Of a stretch of 12,044 bases of DNA, positions 1-6,108 are shown one piece after another. A program made the translations under genes and the position numbers. Under the pieces are notes generated by a model that made no database searches, was not told the DNA's origin, and worked only from the letters and a program-made list of their open reading frames with translations. Origin of the DNA: CAZPFP01 sp964585895 (lineage in GTDB: Bacteria; Patescibacteriota; Microgenomatia; PFEM01; JAHIFH01); the NCBI GenBank assembly GCA_964585895.1, contig CAZPFP010000022.1, forward strand, positions 1 through 12,044, given 5' to 3'. The number at the start of each line of letters is the position of its first letter. The stretch's first letter is position 1.

Positions 1-491
1 CAAGTAGTCATAAAACCGGAAAACATAAAAGCGACCGCACTTAAGCAAGAGGCGGCTTGACTCAATTTCAGCTCTCGACAAAAAAGATAGGTAAATAAAC
101 CGGCTAAAAAAGGTTGAAGTAAAATTAAAAAAGACCAAGCGTCTATCTCCGGTAAGACAAAAAAAAGAAAATTAAAGGGATGAAAAACAGCTGACTGATA
201 GTTAGCCAAAAGCGGATTACCAGAAAAATTATAAGGGTTCCACAAAGGTATTTGTTTATTTTTCCAAAAGTCCATCACCAGATGCTTCCAGGGATACATC
301 TGGGTAACCACATCAGGCATGGCATCATTCTTAATCGGCAGGCCATAGGAGTATTGCCAAGGTGGAAAAGAGTTCACCAAATAGTCAGCCGGAAAAGGAA
401 TCAAGCCCTTAAACCAATAAGGAAAAGCAAAAATAATCACCAAGAGGGTAATGACTAAAATCGGCCAGTACCTAAGAATTCTATTAACCAT
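1..491 (-). CDS. YfhO-family membrane protein, N-terminal part (runs off left edge)
   Basis: I translated this partial gene by hand. The frame is open from an ATG at 491-489 to the window edge, giving 163 residues. It starts with a basic residue and a membrane segment (about residues 8-24), then a luminal-type segment with PLWNPYNFSGNPLLANYQ, which I recognise from the N-termini of the YfhO family, followed by at least two more hydrophobic segments. YfhO proteins are multi-membrane GT-C-like proteins. B. subtilis YfhO and Listeria GtlB are needed for lipoteichoic acid glycosylation outside the cell. A role here in adding sugars on the outer face is inference. The start overlaps the stop of the upstream GT2 gene by 8 bases, so it is probably the last visible gene of the minus-strand operon. 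No clear Shine-Dalgarno is seen. The C-terminal beta domain, if present, lies outside the window. Confidence 0.85.
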   Translation of the reverse strand, partial: MVNRILRYWPILVITLLVIIFAFPYWFKGLIPFPADYLVNSFPPWQYSYGLPIKNDAMPDVVTQMYPWKHLVMDFWKNKQIPLWNPYNFSGNPLLANYQSAVFHPFNFLFFVLPEIDAWSFLILLQPFLAGLFTYLFCRELKLSQAASCLSAVAFMFSGFMTT

Positions 492-1242
492 CTTTCTGTT
501 GTTTTTCCCAAAGTTGAACATAAACAATCATCGTGTGAAAGGCTTGATAAATTGACATAATCCAACCCTCGGTCCCGTCACGAAAACCTTGTTTTTTAAT
601 TAAACGGTTAAATAAAGTAGTTGCTCCCATCCGTAAAATTCTCCACCAAACGACTGGCGGATGAGCAGCCTCATATAAAAGTTTAGCTTCAATCTCTGAC
701 CAGCCGATAGTTTTTTCAAGCATTGGTTCAATCGAATCAGGTTGAATATGGATCATTGGTTCCTTCAGGTGACCTAACTCTCCCTTAAAAATTGCCTCTT
801 CATGAACTTCGCCCCGCCAATACTTCAATTTATCTCGCTGGAAAAGTCGCTCAACATAATCAGGATACCAACCACCCCAATGAAGCTCTTTGCCCAAAAG
901 AAAGTTTCTCCTCGGAATAGCATAAGCCGCATTTCCTGTCTTTCGCATCACTGTTTGTATCTCTTTTCTCAATTTCGGTGTTACCCTTTCATCAGCGTCT
1001 AAATAAAACACCCAACTACCCTTGGCGGCTTTCAATCCTTCATTACGCCACTTAGAATAGTTTTTTTTCTTGCCAGCCAGAAGTTCAATAACTTTTGCTC
1101 CATATCTCTTGGCAATTTCAAGGGTCTTATCAATCGAACCGGAATCCACTAAAATAATTTCATCCGCCCACTTAACTGATTCAAGGCAGCTTTTAATCAT
1201 CTCTTCCTCGTCCTTGGCAATGATAACCACACTAAGCTTCAT
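484..1242 (-). CDS. GT2 glycosyltransferase, WaaE/KdtX-like
   Basis: This is a cytoplasmic family 2 (GT-A fold) glycosyltransferase of 252 residues. Visible motifs are the N-terminal strand LSVVIIAKDEE, LVDSGSIDKT (D33 for nucleotide binding), the metal-site motif LDADERV (D82, D84), a Trp/Asp patch GGWYPDYVERLF and VHEE further on. This arrangement matches the WaaE-like group, which adds a sugar in lipopolysaccharide core synthesis in Proteobacteria; the sugar and acceptor here are unknown. I chose the ATG at 1242-1240 because AAGGGA lies 4 bases upstream. A TTG at 1257-1255 would add five residues and places that Shine-Dalgarno inside the gene. The start overlaps the upstream GT2 stop by 11 bases, which suggests translational coupling. 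It is a paralogue of the gene at 2955-3866: SVKWADEI and neighbouring residues are shared, and about 20 bases are identical at the DNA level (near 1160 and 3781). Confidence 0.9.
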   Translation of the reverse strand: MKLSVVIIAKDEEEMIKSCLESVKWADEIILVDSGSIDKTLEIAKRYGAKVIELLAGKKKNYSKWRNEGLKAAKGSWVFYLDADERVTPKLRKEIQTVMRKTGNAAYAIPRRNFLLGKELHWGGWYPDYVERLFQRDKLKYWRGEVHEEAIFKGELGHLKEPMIHIQPDSIEPMLEKTIGWSEIEAKLLYEAAHPPVVWWRILRMGATTLFNRLIKKQGFRDGTEGWIMSIYQAFHTMIVYVQLWEKQQKDG

Positions 1243-2290
1243 AGCTTCCCTTTCCAAATCGATTAATTAAAAAATCACGAAAACCAATTTTTTGCCAAGG
1301 GCGGCCAATGATGAGGCGGCTTAAGCCCCATCGAAAAAGAGCCAATTTCGCTCTCAGGGGGGCATAACGTAAGCCAAACAAAAGACGATTTCTAGCAATG
1401 TAATAGTCTTGGAGGCCTCCTCCGACTTCACTGGATTCAGCGTTAAAATGCCACATCTTGGCTTGGGGAACAAATAATAATTGCCAACCGGCTTTTTTTA
1501 CCCGTAATGAAAAATCGGCGTCTTCATAATAAAGAAAATATTTCTCGTCTAAAAAGCCAATCTTTTCAAAAACTTCTTTCTTGATAAGCATGCCACAACC
1601 GGATGTAAAAACTGTTTCCTCAACTTGGTTGAATTGACCTTTATCAACTTCATCAACTCCCCGGTGTTTGGTGATGACATTAGCCCAGTCAATCTCTCCC
1701 CCGGCATACCAAATAACTTTGCCTCGTTCTGATTTCTGATAACGGTCATGGTGATATTCATAGTTCGGGGCAAAATAGATCATTGGACTAAGAAGGCCGG
1801 CTTTCTTCTTTTTTTCAGCTACTTTGACAAGTGATATCAAAACCCCTGGATCTAAAGTGGTATCATTGTTGATTAAGAAAACATAGTCTGCCCCATTTTT
1901 TAAAGCCCTTTTGATACCAAAATTATTTCCTCCAGTAAAACCAAGGTTTTCTCCGGTTTCTAGAAAAATGAAACCTCCCCCAGCATAAAGGCTGGGGGGT
2001 TCCCCCGAAATTTCGGGGGAAGATTTCGGCTTCGCCGAAAGGTTTCGTTCGCCTGCTTTCCTACTCCGCCTTCGGCGGAGCTGTGTCCCGATTTCATCGG
2101 GACTTGAAGCAGTTGAAGTAAAACCAGAAAATCTTTTTTCAAGGTCTTTTAAATTTTCCCGGGGATTATTGTTAACGACAATCGTTTCAATTTTAAAACC
2201 GTTGGCTCGTAATTTTTTAATTGAATCAAGGCATTGACCGGTGAATTCTTTGCCTTTGTAATGAAGAATAATAATAGAAACCTTTTTCAT
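1232..2290 (-). CDS. GT2 glycosyltransferase, rhamnosyltransferase-like, with a palindromic in-frame insertion
   Basis: This 352-residue family 2 glycosyltransferase resembles rhamnosyltransferase-type enzymes. Motifs seen are VSIIILHYKG at the N-terminus, VVNNNPREN (about 38-46), GENLGFTGGNNFG (113-125), FLINNDTTL with the DxD-equivalent D143, TSGCGML (about 229-235) and YYEDADFSLR (about 254-263), which holds the usual catalytic acidic pair. No transmembrane segment is evident, so it should act at the inner membrane face. Residues 58-107, rich in Arg, Ser, Pro and Gly, are an extra block between the helix ending RFSGF and the strand IFLETGEN. Removing them joins the two flanks into a normal GT2 sequence of about 302 residues. 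The block is encoded by five tandem hairpins (see the repeat). All core motifs remain, so I treat the gene as intact. It starts 8 bases after the stop of the anchored-protein gene, without a clear Shine-Dalgarno. Confidence 0.9.
   Translation of the reverse strand: MKKVSIIILHYKGKEFTGQCLDSIKKLRANGFKIETIVVNNNPRENLKDLEKRFSGFTSTASSPDEIGTQLRRRRSRKAGERNLSAKPKSSPEISGEPPSLYAGGGFIFLETGENLGFTGGNNFGIKRALKNGADYVFLINNDTTLDPGVLISLVKVAEKKKKAGLLSPMIYFAPNYEYHHDRYQKSERGKVIWYAGGEIDWANVITKHRGVDEVDKGQFNQVEETVFTSGCGMLIKKEVFEKIGFLDEKYFLYYEDADFSLRVKKAGWQLLFVPQAKMWHFNAESSEVGGGLQDYYIARNRLLFGLRYAPLRAKLALFRWGLSRLIIGRPWQKIGFRDFLINRFGKGSYEA
1970..2119. repeat. Palindromic insertion element A: five tandem hairpins inside a GT2 gene
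   Basis: This block of about 150 bp (50 codons) holds five inverted repeats in a row. H1 has stems 1977-1984 and 1991-1998 (CCCCCAGC/GCTGGGGG, 6-base loop). H2 is a perfect 22-base palindrome at 2000-2021 centred on GAAATTTC. H3 has stems 2024-2030 and 2034-2040 (TTTCGGC/GCCGAAA). H4 has stems 2064-2070 and 2074-2080 (CTCCGCC/GGCGGAG). H5 has stems 2085-2092 and 2096-2103 (GTCCCGAT/ATCGGGAC). H3, H4 and H5 all have TTC loops. The block is visibly richer in GC than its surroundings. At the right junction TTGAAG occurs twice, at 2104-2109 and 2113-2118, a possible trace of insertion. Boundaries are set from where the encoded protein departs from the GT2 pattern and are good to within a few bases. 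Confidence 0.85.
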
Positions 2291-2298
2291 CTTATCAA

Positions 2299-2958
2299 CT
2301 AATTAAGAAGGATCTTTATTCGGGCATTGTCCAAAATTGCCTCAGTACCCATGGTTGATTTCATCATCACCCGGTAAACCTTTCTCCCGGGAGCAAGAAT
2401 AATATTACCCGATTCAGCCCGATAACCGCCAGAACCTTCGGCATAAACTTCGCTGTACCAAGCATCGTGTTTGTCGGAAACATTATAAAGTTTGGCATAA
2501 ACTCGACCATTACCAGTTACTATCCGCATTGTGGCTTCGAAAATAATTTCTTTGACATTGGGATAATTCTCCATGTCAATCACACTTTCTATCCCGGGCA
2601 ACTCTACCCAAGTTGAACTACTGGTCGAGCCTGAACCTAGGGGAATATAAAATTCTTTGACCGCCGGTTCAGTAGTGGTGACTACCGGAGGAGTCGTGGT
2701 TGGAGTTGAGCCGGTAGTTATCGATTCGGCAATTGCTTCTAAGCAGGCAGAGGGGCAAGCATCATTTTCAACCGGCTGAACAACAGGGGGAGTCACTTCT
2801 GGTTGAGTTTCACTGGGAGTGGGGCTAATGGCCTCTTTTTCTTCATCGGCGAAGAGTTTAATATCCAAAATCAAAATATTGATTAAAAGAAACAGAACTA
2901 AAAGAAAGAGAACTTCTTTTCCCCAAGAGAATCTTGTTCGAAGAAACTCAATGTTCAT
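2299..2958 (-). CDS. Membrane-anchored surface protein with Pro/Thr-rich linker and C-terminal beta domain
   Basis: This 219-residue protein has no function I can name. Residues 1-14 are basic, 15-36 form one strongly hydrophobic segment (signal anchor, or less likely a cleaved signal peptide ending LFA), and 43-100 form a linker rich in Pro, Thr and Ser. The linker contains CPSACLEAIAESI with two cysteines (C68, C72). From EFYIPLGSGS (about 102) to the end is a beta-rich domain with GNGRVYAKLYNVSDK and a closing ARIKILLN, probably a jelly-roll-like fold. I associate similar architectures with Microgenomates proteins, from memory. It should face outward. Its ATG overlaps the upstream GT2 stop (ATGA, 2955-2958), and AAGGGA sits 5 bases upstream of the start. 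Lying between glycosyltransferase genes, its linker is a plausible glycosylation acceptor; this is inference. Confidence 0.8.
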   Translation of the reverse strand: MNIEFLRTRFSWGKEVLFLLVLFLLINILILDIKLFADEEKEAISPTPSETQPEVTPPVVQPVENDACPSACLEAIAESITTGSTPTTTPPVVTTTEPAVKEFYIPLGSGSTSSSTWVELPGIESVIDMENYPNVKEIIFEATMRIVTGNGRVYAKLYNVSDKHDAWYSEVYAEGSGGYRAESGNIILAPGRKVYRVMMKSTMGTEAILDNARIKILLN

Positions 2959-3866
2959 AAAATTCCCTTCATCCGGCGCTTAATCTTCAAAGCTCCCTTC
3001 TTAAGAAAATTTTTCTCCTCCTCAATTTGACTGGTTAAAAGCCAATAACCTAGTTCCTTTTCTGTTTTGGTTAATTCTTTGGCTACCTTTGGTAAAAATC
3101 CCTCTTCTTTAACTTCTTTAAAACCTTGCTTTTCCCAAAGTTTGGCAAAAGTGACAAAAGCGGAAAAAGCTTGGAGAAGACTTAAAACTAAACCATGAAG
3201 ACCGTCCTTATAACCTCTGCGGGCAAAGAAGGTGGAGAGAAAATCCTCAACCGGAAAACGAATGGCATCGTACCAATAAATTTTTATCTTTTTCCTTAAA
3301 TAAACTCGGCGGTCATTTTCTGTATAGAGATTATTCAGCCTCTCAACATATTGAGAAACCGTCTGGTAACTCTCATGGATTAAAGGATTCTTAAGATAAC
3401 CGGCCTTGCCTGTTAGTTTTGGCTGCTCATGAACACTTTTGCAAGGAAGAAAGGCTTTCCCTTGTTGAAAAAGGCGAAGCTGATAGTCGGGATGCCAAAG
3501 AGAATGTTTAATCCACTTGCCAAAAATAATATTTTTTCGGGGAATCCAGAAGCCAGTAAACCCTTTCTTTTTGATGGCGGCAAGAATTTCTTTTTTTAAT
3601 TTCTCGTCAACCCGCTCATCGGCATCAAGATACAAAATCCAGTCTTTGGTGGCGGCTTCAAAAGCCCTTTGTTTATTAAGATGGAACATTAAAGGATTTT
3701 CTCTGATGATGATTTTCGAAGTATATTTCTTGGCAATCTCAACCGTTTTATCGGTACTGGTCCCATCAACAATGACAATTTCATCCGCCCACTTAACCGA
3801 CTCTAGACAGGCTTTAATATTTTCTTCCTCGTTAAAAGTGGCCAAACAAACAGAAATTTTCTTCAC
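2955..3866 (-). CDS. GT2 glycosyltransferase, WaaE/KdtX-like
   Basis: This 303-residue family 2 glycosyltransferase carries KISVCLATFNEEEN at the N-terminus, IVDGTSTDKT with D34, HLNKQRAFE, YLDADERV with the metal-binding D81 and D83, WHPDYQLRLF, and VHEQP (145-149). These place it in the same WaaE-like group as the gene at 484-1242, but it has an extra Lys-rich tail of about 60 residues after KLWEKQG. It should act in the cytoplasm on a lipid-linked or core acceptor; the donor sugar cannot be read from sequence. The start is GTG at 3866-3864, overlapping the flippase stop by 4 bases (GTGA). GGAG lies 10 bases upstream at 3877-3880. The next gene overlaps its stop by 4 bases. The tail is basic and may contact the membrane (inference). 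Confidence 0.9.
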   Translation of the reverse strand: MKKISVCLATFNEEENIKACLESVKWADEIVIVDGTSTDKTVEIAKKYTSKIIIRENPLMFHLNKQRAFEAATKDWILYLDADERVDEKLKKEILAAIKKKGFTGFWIPRKNIIFGKWIKHSLWHPDYQLRLFQQGKAFLPCKSVHEQPKLTGKAGYLKNPLIHESYQTVSQYVERLNNLYTENDRRVYLRKKIKIYWYDAIRFPVEDFLSTFFARRGYKDGLHGLVLSLLQAFSAFVTFAKLWEKQGFKEVKEEGFLPKVAKELTKTEKELGYWLLTSQIEEEKNFLKKGALKIKRRMKGIL

Positions 3867-5317
3867 TTTTTAATCACTCCTAAAACTAAACTTAAAGATT
3901 CAATAATTTTCTCTCTAGCCAATAACAACATCACCACTGAGTAAATTATACCACCCAAAAGGACTACCAAGGCGATACTGATTAAACTCTTAATCAGCAA
4001 AGGGATGACTAAATAAAGCACTCCTCCCATTATCAAAGCGCCTAAAAGGGACTTGCCTACATTATCCCAAAGAGAAAAATCAGTAATTTTCTTTACCAAC
4101 CAAATAGGCAAAACAACCGTGATCGCCACCACAACCGCCGCCGGGGCAACGCCGTTAAAACCCCAGAAATAAATGAAAATTGGGGTGAAAATCCAGGTCA
4201 GAGTCGTCCACATAATCATTAGTTTTAGAGTGGTTTTAATTCTGCCGGTAGCATTCAAGGTGTTAGTCAAAGTCGTTGAAACACAGCTAAAAGCGGCTTG
4301 GAGAGAAAAAAAGTAAAGAGCCAATAAGGCAGGCTGCCATTTCAGATAACGAGGCAGAAATTCCACCAGGGGTGAAGCTAATAAAGCCAAGCCAACCAAA
4401 GCAGGAAAAGTGAGAAAACAAACGGCAAAAAGGGCTCTTTCAATCCCGGCGCGTAAAGCAGGCAGGTTATCCTGAATCCGAGAATAGGCAGGAAAAGTAA
4501 CTTTGGTAACGCTGTCCATAATAAAGCGCAAAGGCATGTTGGCCCATTTCTGCGCCCAACCAAGATAACCAACATAAGTAAAAGGCAAGATTTTACCTAG
4601 AAAGACAGTTAAAAGATCATCTTTGGCTAAGGCTAAAAGACTATTGGCTTGAAAAGGGACCCCAAAAGAAAGAAGTTTTCTGGCGCTGACTCGATTTAAA
4701 GCCAAGCCAGGCATCCAAGGAGAAATAAAATAAATTAAAATCAAACCGGAAATACCTCGAGCAAGAACAGCCCAAGTAAAACTGGCAACCCCGGCTCCTT
4801 GCCAAGCAAGAAAAACCGCCGTTAAATTAAAAAGGATTGTTTCGCCGATTTGGGGAATAACCAAACGATTGAAATCAAGTTTACGCTCTAAAAGGACCGA
4901 GGGAATCGTTTTTAAAGAAGAAAGAAAAAAAGAAATCACTAAAGCCCGAAAAAGCCAGAGACCGGCTGGACTCAAATTGTAAAAAACGGCAAACCGGGCT
5001 GAGCCTAAAAGGGCAATGATAACCAAAGAAATAACTAAAACTTGCTGAATGGTAAAAGTGGTTTTGAGGTCTGCCTCAGTTAATTTTTCTTTTTTTTGAA
5101 TTAAAGCCGCGGCTAAGCCAATGTCAGAAAAATAGTTGAGAAAATTAACCACGGCGGTAACCACAAAGAAAATACCAAAAATCTCAGGAGCCAGAAAAAT
5201 GGTTAGGACAAACATTGAGGCAAAATTAATAATTTGAAGAAAAGCAGTTCTTGAAGTTAAAGCCACCACGCCGGTGACTGAGCGCTTCTTAATCAAAGCT
5301 AAATCAAGTTCTTCCAT
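3863..5317 (-). CDS. MOP-superfamily oligosaccharide flippase (Wzx/WzxC/TuaB-like)
   Basis: This 484-residue polytopic membrane protein has roughly 12-14 hydrophobic segments across its length. The N-terminal part contains LTSRTAFLQIINFASMF and then SDIGLAAALIQKKEKLTEADL (about 64-84), a pattern typical of the WzxC/TuaB type of polysaccharide exporters. Such proteins move undecaprenyl-linked oligosaccharides from the inner to the outer face of the membrane. Its place at the head of a run of glycosyltransferase genes fits export of what those enzymes make. The ATG at 5317-5315 is preceded directly by AGGGAGG, and an extended -10 box ends 7 bases before the start, so it probably opens a transcript (see promoter). 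The AGGGAGG is too close to act as a normal Shine-Dalgarno for this ATG. A TTG at codon 8 is a less likely alternative start. Confidence 0.92.
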   Translation of the reverse strand: MEELDLALIKKRSVTGVVALTSRTAFLQIINFASMFVLTIFLAPEIFGIFFVVTAVVNFLNYFSDIGLAAALIQKKEKLTEADLKTTFTIQQVLVISLVIIALLGSARFAVFYNLSPAGLWLFRALVISFFLSSLKTIPSVLLERKLDFNRLVIPQIGETILFNLTAVFLAWQGAGVASFTWAVLARGISGLILIYFISPWMPGLALNRVSARKLLSFGVPFQANSLLALAKDDLLTVFLGKILPFTYVGYLGWAQKWANMPLRFIMDSVTKVTFPAYSRIQDNLPALRAGIERALFAVCFLTFPALVGLALLASPLVEFLPRYLKWQPALLALYFFSLQAAFSCVSTTLTNTLNATGRIKTTLKLMIMWTTLTWIFTPIFIYFWGFNGVAPAAVVVAITVVLPIWLVKKITDFSLWDNVGKSLLGALIMGGVLYLVIPLLIKSLISIALVVLLGGIIYSVVMLLLAREKIIESLSLVLGVIKK

Positions 5318-5324
5318 CCTCCCT

Positions 5325-5333
5325 ATTTTAGCA
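5325..5333 (-). promoter_or_regulatory. Extended -10 promoter of the flippase-glycosyltransferase operon
   Basis: On the minus strand TGCTAAAAT is an extended -10 box (TGn plus TAAAAT, 5330-5325). It is followed by seven bases (AGGGAGG) and then the ATG at 5317. Initiation about 7 bases after the box would fall at the A of the start codon, giving a leaderless or nearly leaderless mRNA. No good -35 hexamer is seen at the expected place, which an extended -10 can tolerate. Confidence 0.55.
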
Positions 5334-5337
5334 TAAA

Positions 5338-5367
5338 TTGTTAAATATGGAGCCTATGTAATATACT
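5338..5367 (+). promoter_or_regulatory. Promoter of the DUF3800 gene, predicted leaderless
   Basis: A -35 box TTGTTA (5338-5343, 4 of 6 to consensus) and a -10 box TATACT (5362-5367) are 18 bases apart. Only six bases (GACATT) separate the -10 from the ATG at 5374, so the start site should fall on or next to the start codon. No Shine-Dalgarno is present. It is divergent from, and shares a 56-base intergenic region with, the flippase promoter. Confidence 0.6.
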
Positions 5368-5373
5368 GACATT

Positions 5374-6003
5374 ATGCGATATGTTCTTATTGACGAAAGT
5401 GGGCGTTTAGCTGACCCTAATGATAAAATCCTCATCTTTTCAGCTTTAGTAACTAAAACTCTTATCGATCTAGATAAAATTATTCCCAAAGTTAGAAGGA
5501 AAATACCACCGAAAGGCAAATATAAAAAAGAAAAGTCTCTCGCTGAAATTAAATTTCAAACTACTGGAGAAAGAACAAGATTAAAAGTTCTGGAGGCAAT
5601 AAAAGAAAAGAAACTAAGAATATTTTTATTGATTGTAAATAAAGAAGGAAGAAAAATTGCTGATAATCCCAAGAATTACTCTCTTTTAGTGGGCACTTTG
5701 TTGAAATTTGTTATCAAGAAATACTCTAAAATTAACCATATCATTATCGACAGACATTTTACGTGGATCAAACAAAGAGAGGACTTCAACAACCTACTTC
5801 AAAAGAAATTGAATAAAGAATTATTTATTGAACATCTTGATAGTCAACAAAATACTATTGTCAGCTTGCCCGATTTTATAGCTGGGGGTGTAAGAAAAAG
5901 CTATACAAAAAAAGAAATAAAATATAAGCAGATTATAGAAAAACTTATTGAGAAAGAAATAAAAACCACGTGGAGGATTATTCGGAGTAAACAAAAAAGG
6001 TAA
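5374..6003 (+). CDS. DUF3800-family protein
   Basis: This 209-residue soluble protein matches the DUF3800 pattern: YVLIDESG at the N-terminus (D7, E8, S9, G10), AEIKF in the middle (E58), IIIDRH (D126), and the C-terminal SLPDFIAGGVRKSY with D167. The spread of conserved acidic residues suggests a metal-dependent, RNase H-like enzyme, but no activity is established for the family as far as I know. DUF3800 genes often occur near mobile elements or in variable genome regions. Here the gene sits divergently inside a glycosylation locus and has no evident link to that pathway. Its composition differs from its neighbours: by hand count, 72 of 240 bases are G or C in 5401-5640 (30%), against 94 of 240 in 4801-5040 of the flippase gene (39%). 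The protein is rich in Lys and Ile. Recent gain by transfer is plausible but not shown. Confidence 0.8.
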   Translation: MRYVLIDESGRLADPNDKILIFSALVTKTLIDLDKIIPKVRRKIPPKGKYKKEKSLAEIKFQTTGERTRLKVLEAIKEKKLRIFLLIVNKEGRKIADNPKNYSLLVGTLLKFVIKKYSKINHIIIDRHFTWIKQREDFNNLLQKKLNKELFIEHLDSQQNTIVSLPDFIAGGVRKSYTKKEIKYKQIIEKLIEKEIKTTWRIIRSKQKR

Positions 6004-6011
6004 AAGCTTTA

Positions 6012-6036
6012 AGGAGTCCCGAAAAACGGGCGTCCT
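6012..6036. other. Imperfect intergenic hairpin
   Basis: CCCG (6018-6021) and CGGG (6027-6030) pair across an AAAAA loop. After a 2x2 internal loop, AGGA (6012-6015) pairs with TCCT (6033-6036). It follows the DUF3800 stop by 8 bases. Only a short T-run follows (TTT at 6040-6042), so it is a weak terminator candidate at best. The TCCCG core recalls hairpin H5 of element A and the second hairpin of element B. Confidence 0.35.
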
Positions 6037-6074
6037 GCCTTTACCGAGTACAAGGATAACATAGTCTCTAAACC

Positions 6075-6101
6075 TTGTCAAGTGTAAAACCATGATAAAA
6101 T
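6075..6101 (+). promoter_or_regulatory. Promoter of the alpha/beta hydrolase gene, predicted leaderless
   Basis: TTGTCA (6075-6080, 5 of 6 to the -35 consensus) is followed after 15 bases by TAAAAT (6096-6101), which has an upstream TG in extended -10 position (6093-6094). Seven bases (GTCAGCG) then lead to the ATG at 6109. The spacer is short, but the extended -10 compensates. The layout TGnTAAAAT-N7-ATG is the same as at the flippase promoter. Confidence 0.6.
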
Positions 6102-6108
6102 GTCAGCG

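Noticed and set aside
252..458. 68-codon plus-strand frame near the left edge
   Set aside because: The minus strand here encodes a recognisable YfhO N-terminus; the plus frame has no coherent features.
1960..2142. 60-codon minus-strand frame across the hairpin block
   Set aside because: It is a shadow in another frame of the GT2 gene. The palindromic DNA lacks stops in several frames, and the GT2 frame is continuous with conserved motifs on both sides.
1232..2290. GT2 gene as a pseudogene broken by the insertion
   Set aside because: The insertion keeps the frame, introduces no stop, and all catalytic and fold motifs are present on both sides.
5374..6003. DUF3800 gene as a confirmed defence system or toxin
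   Set aside because: Only family resemblance and location are visible; no partner gene, antitoxin or effector domain is seen.
5821..6093. 90-codon minus-strand frame over the DUF3800 3' end
   Set aside because: It overlaps the conserved DUF3800 C-terminal motif in antisense and has no recognisable domain.
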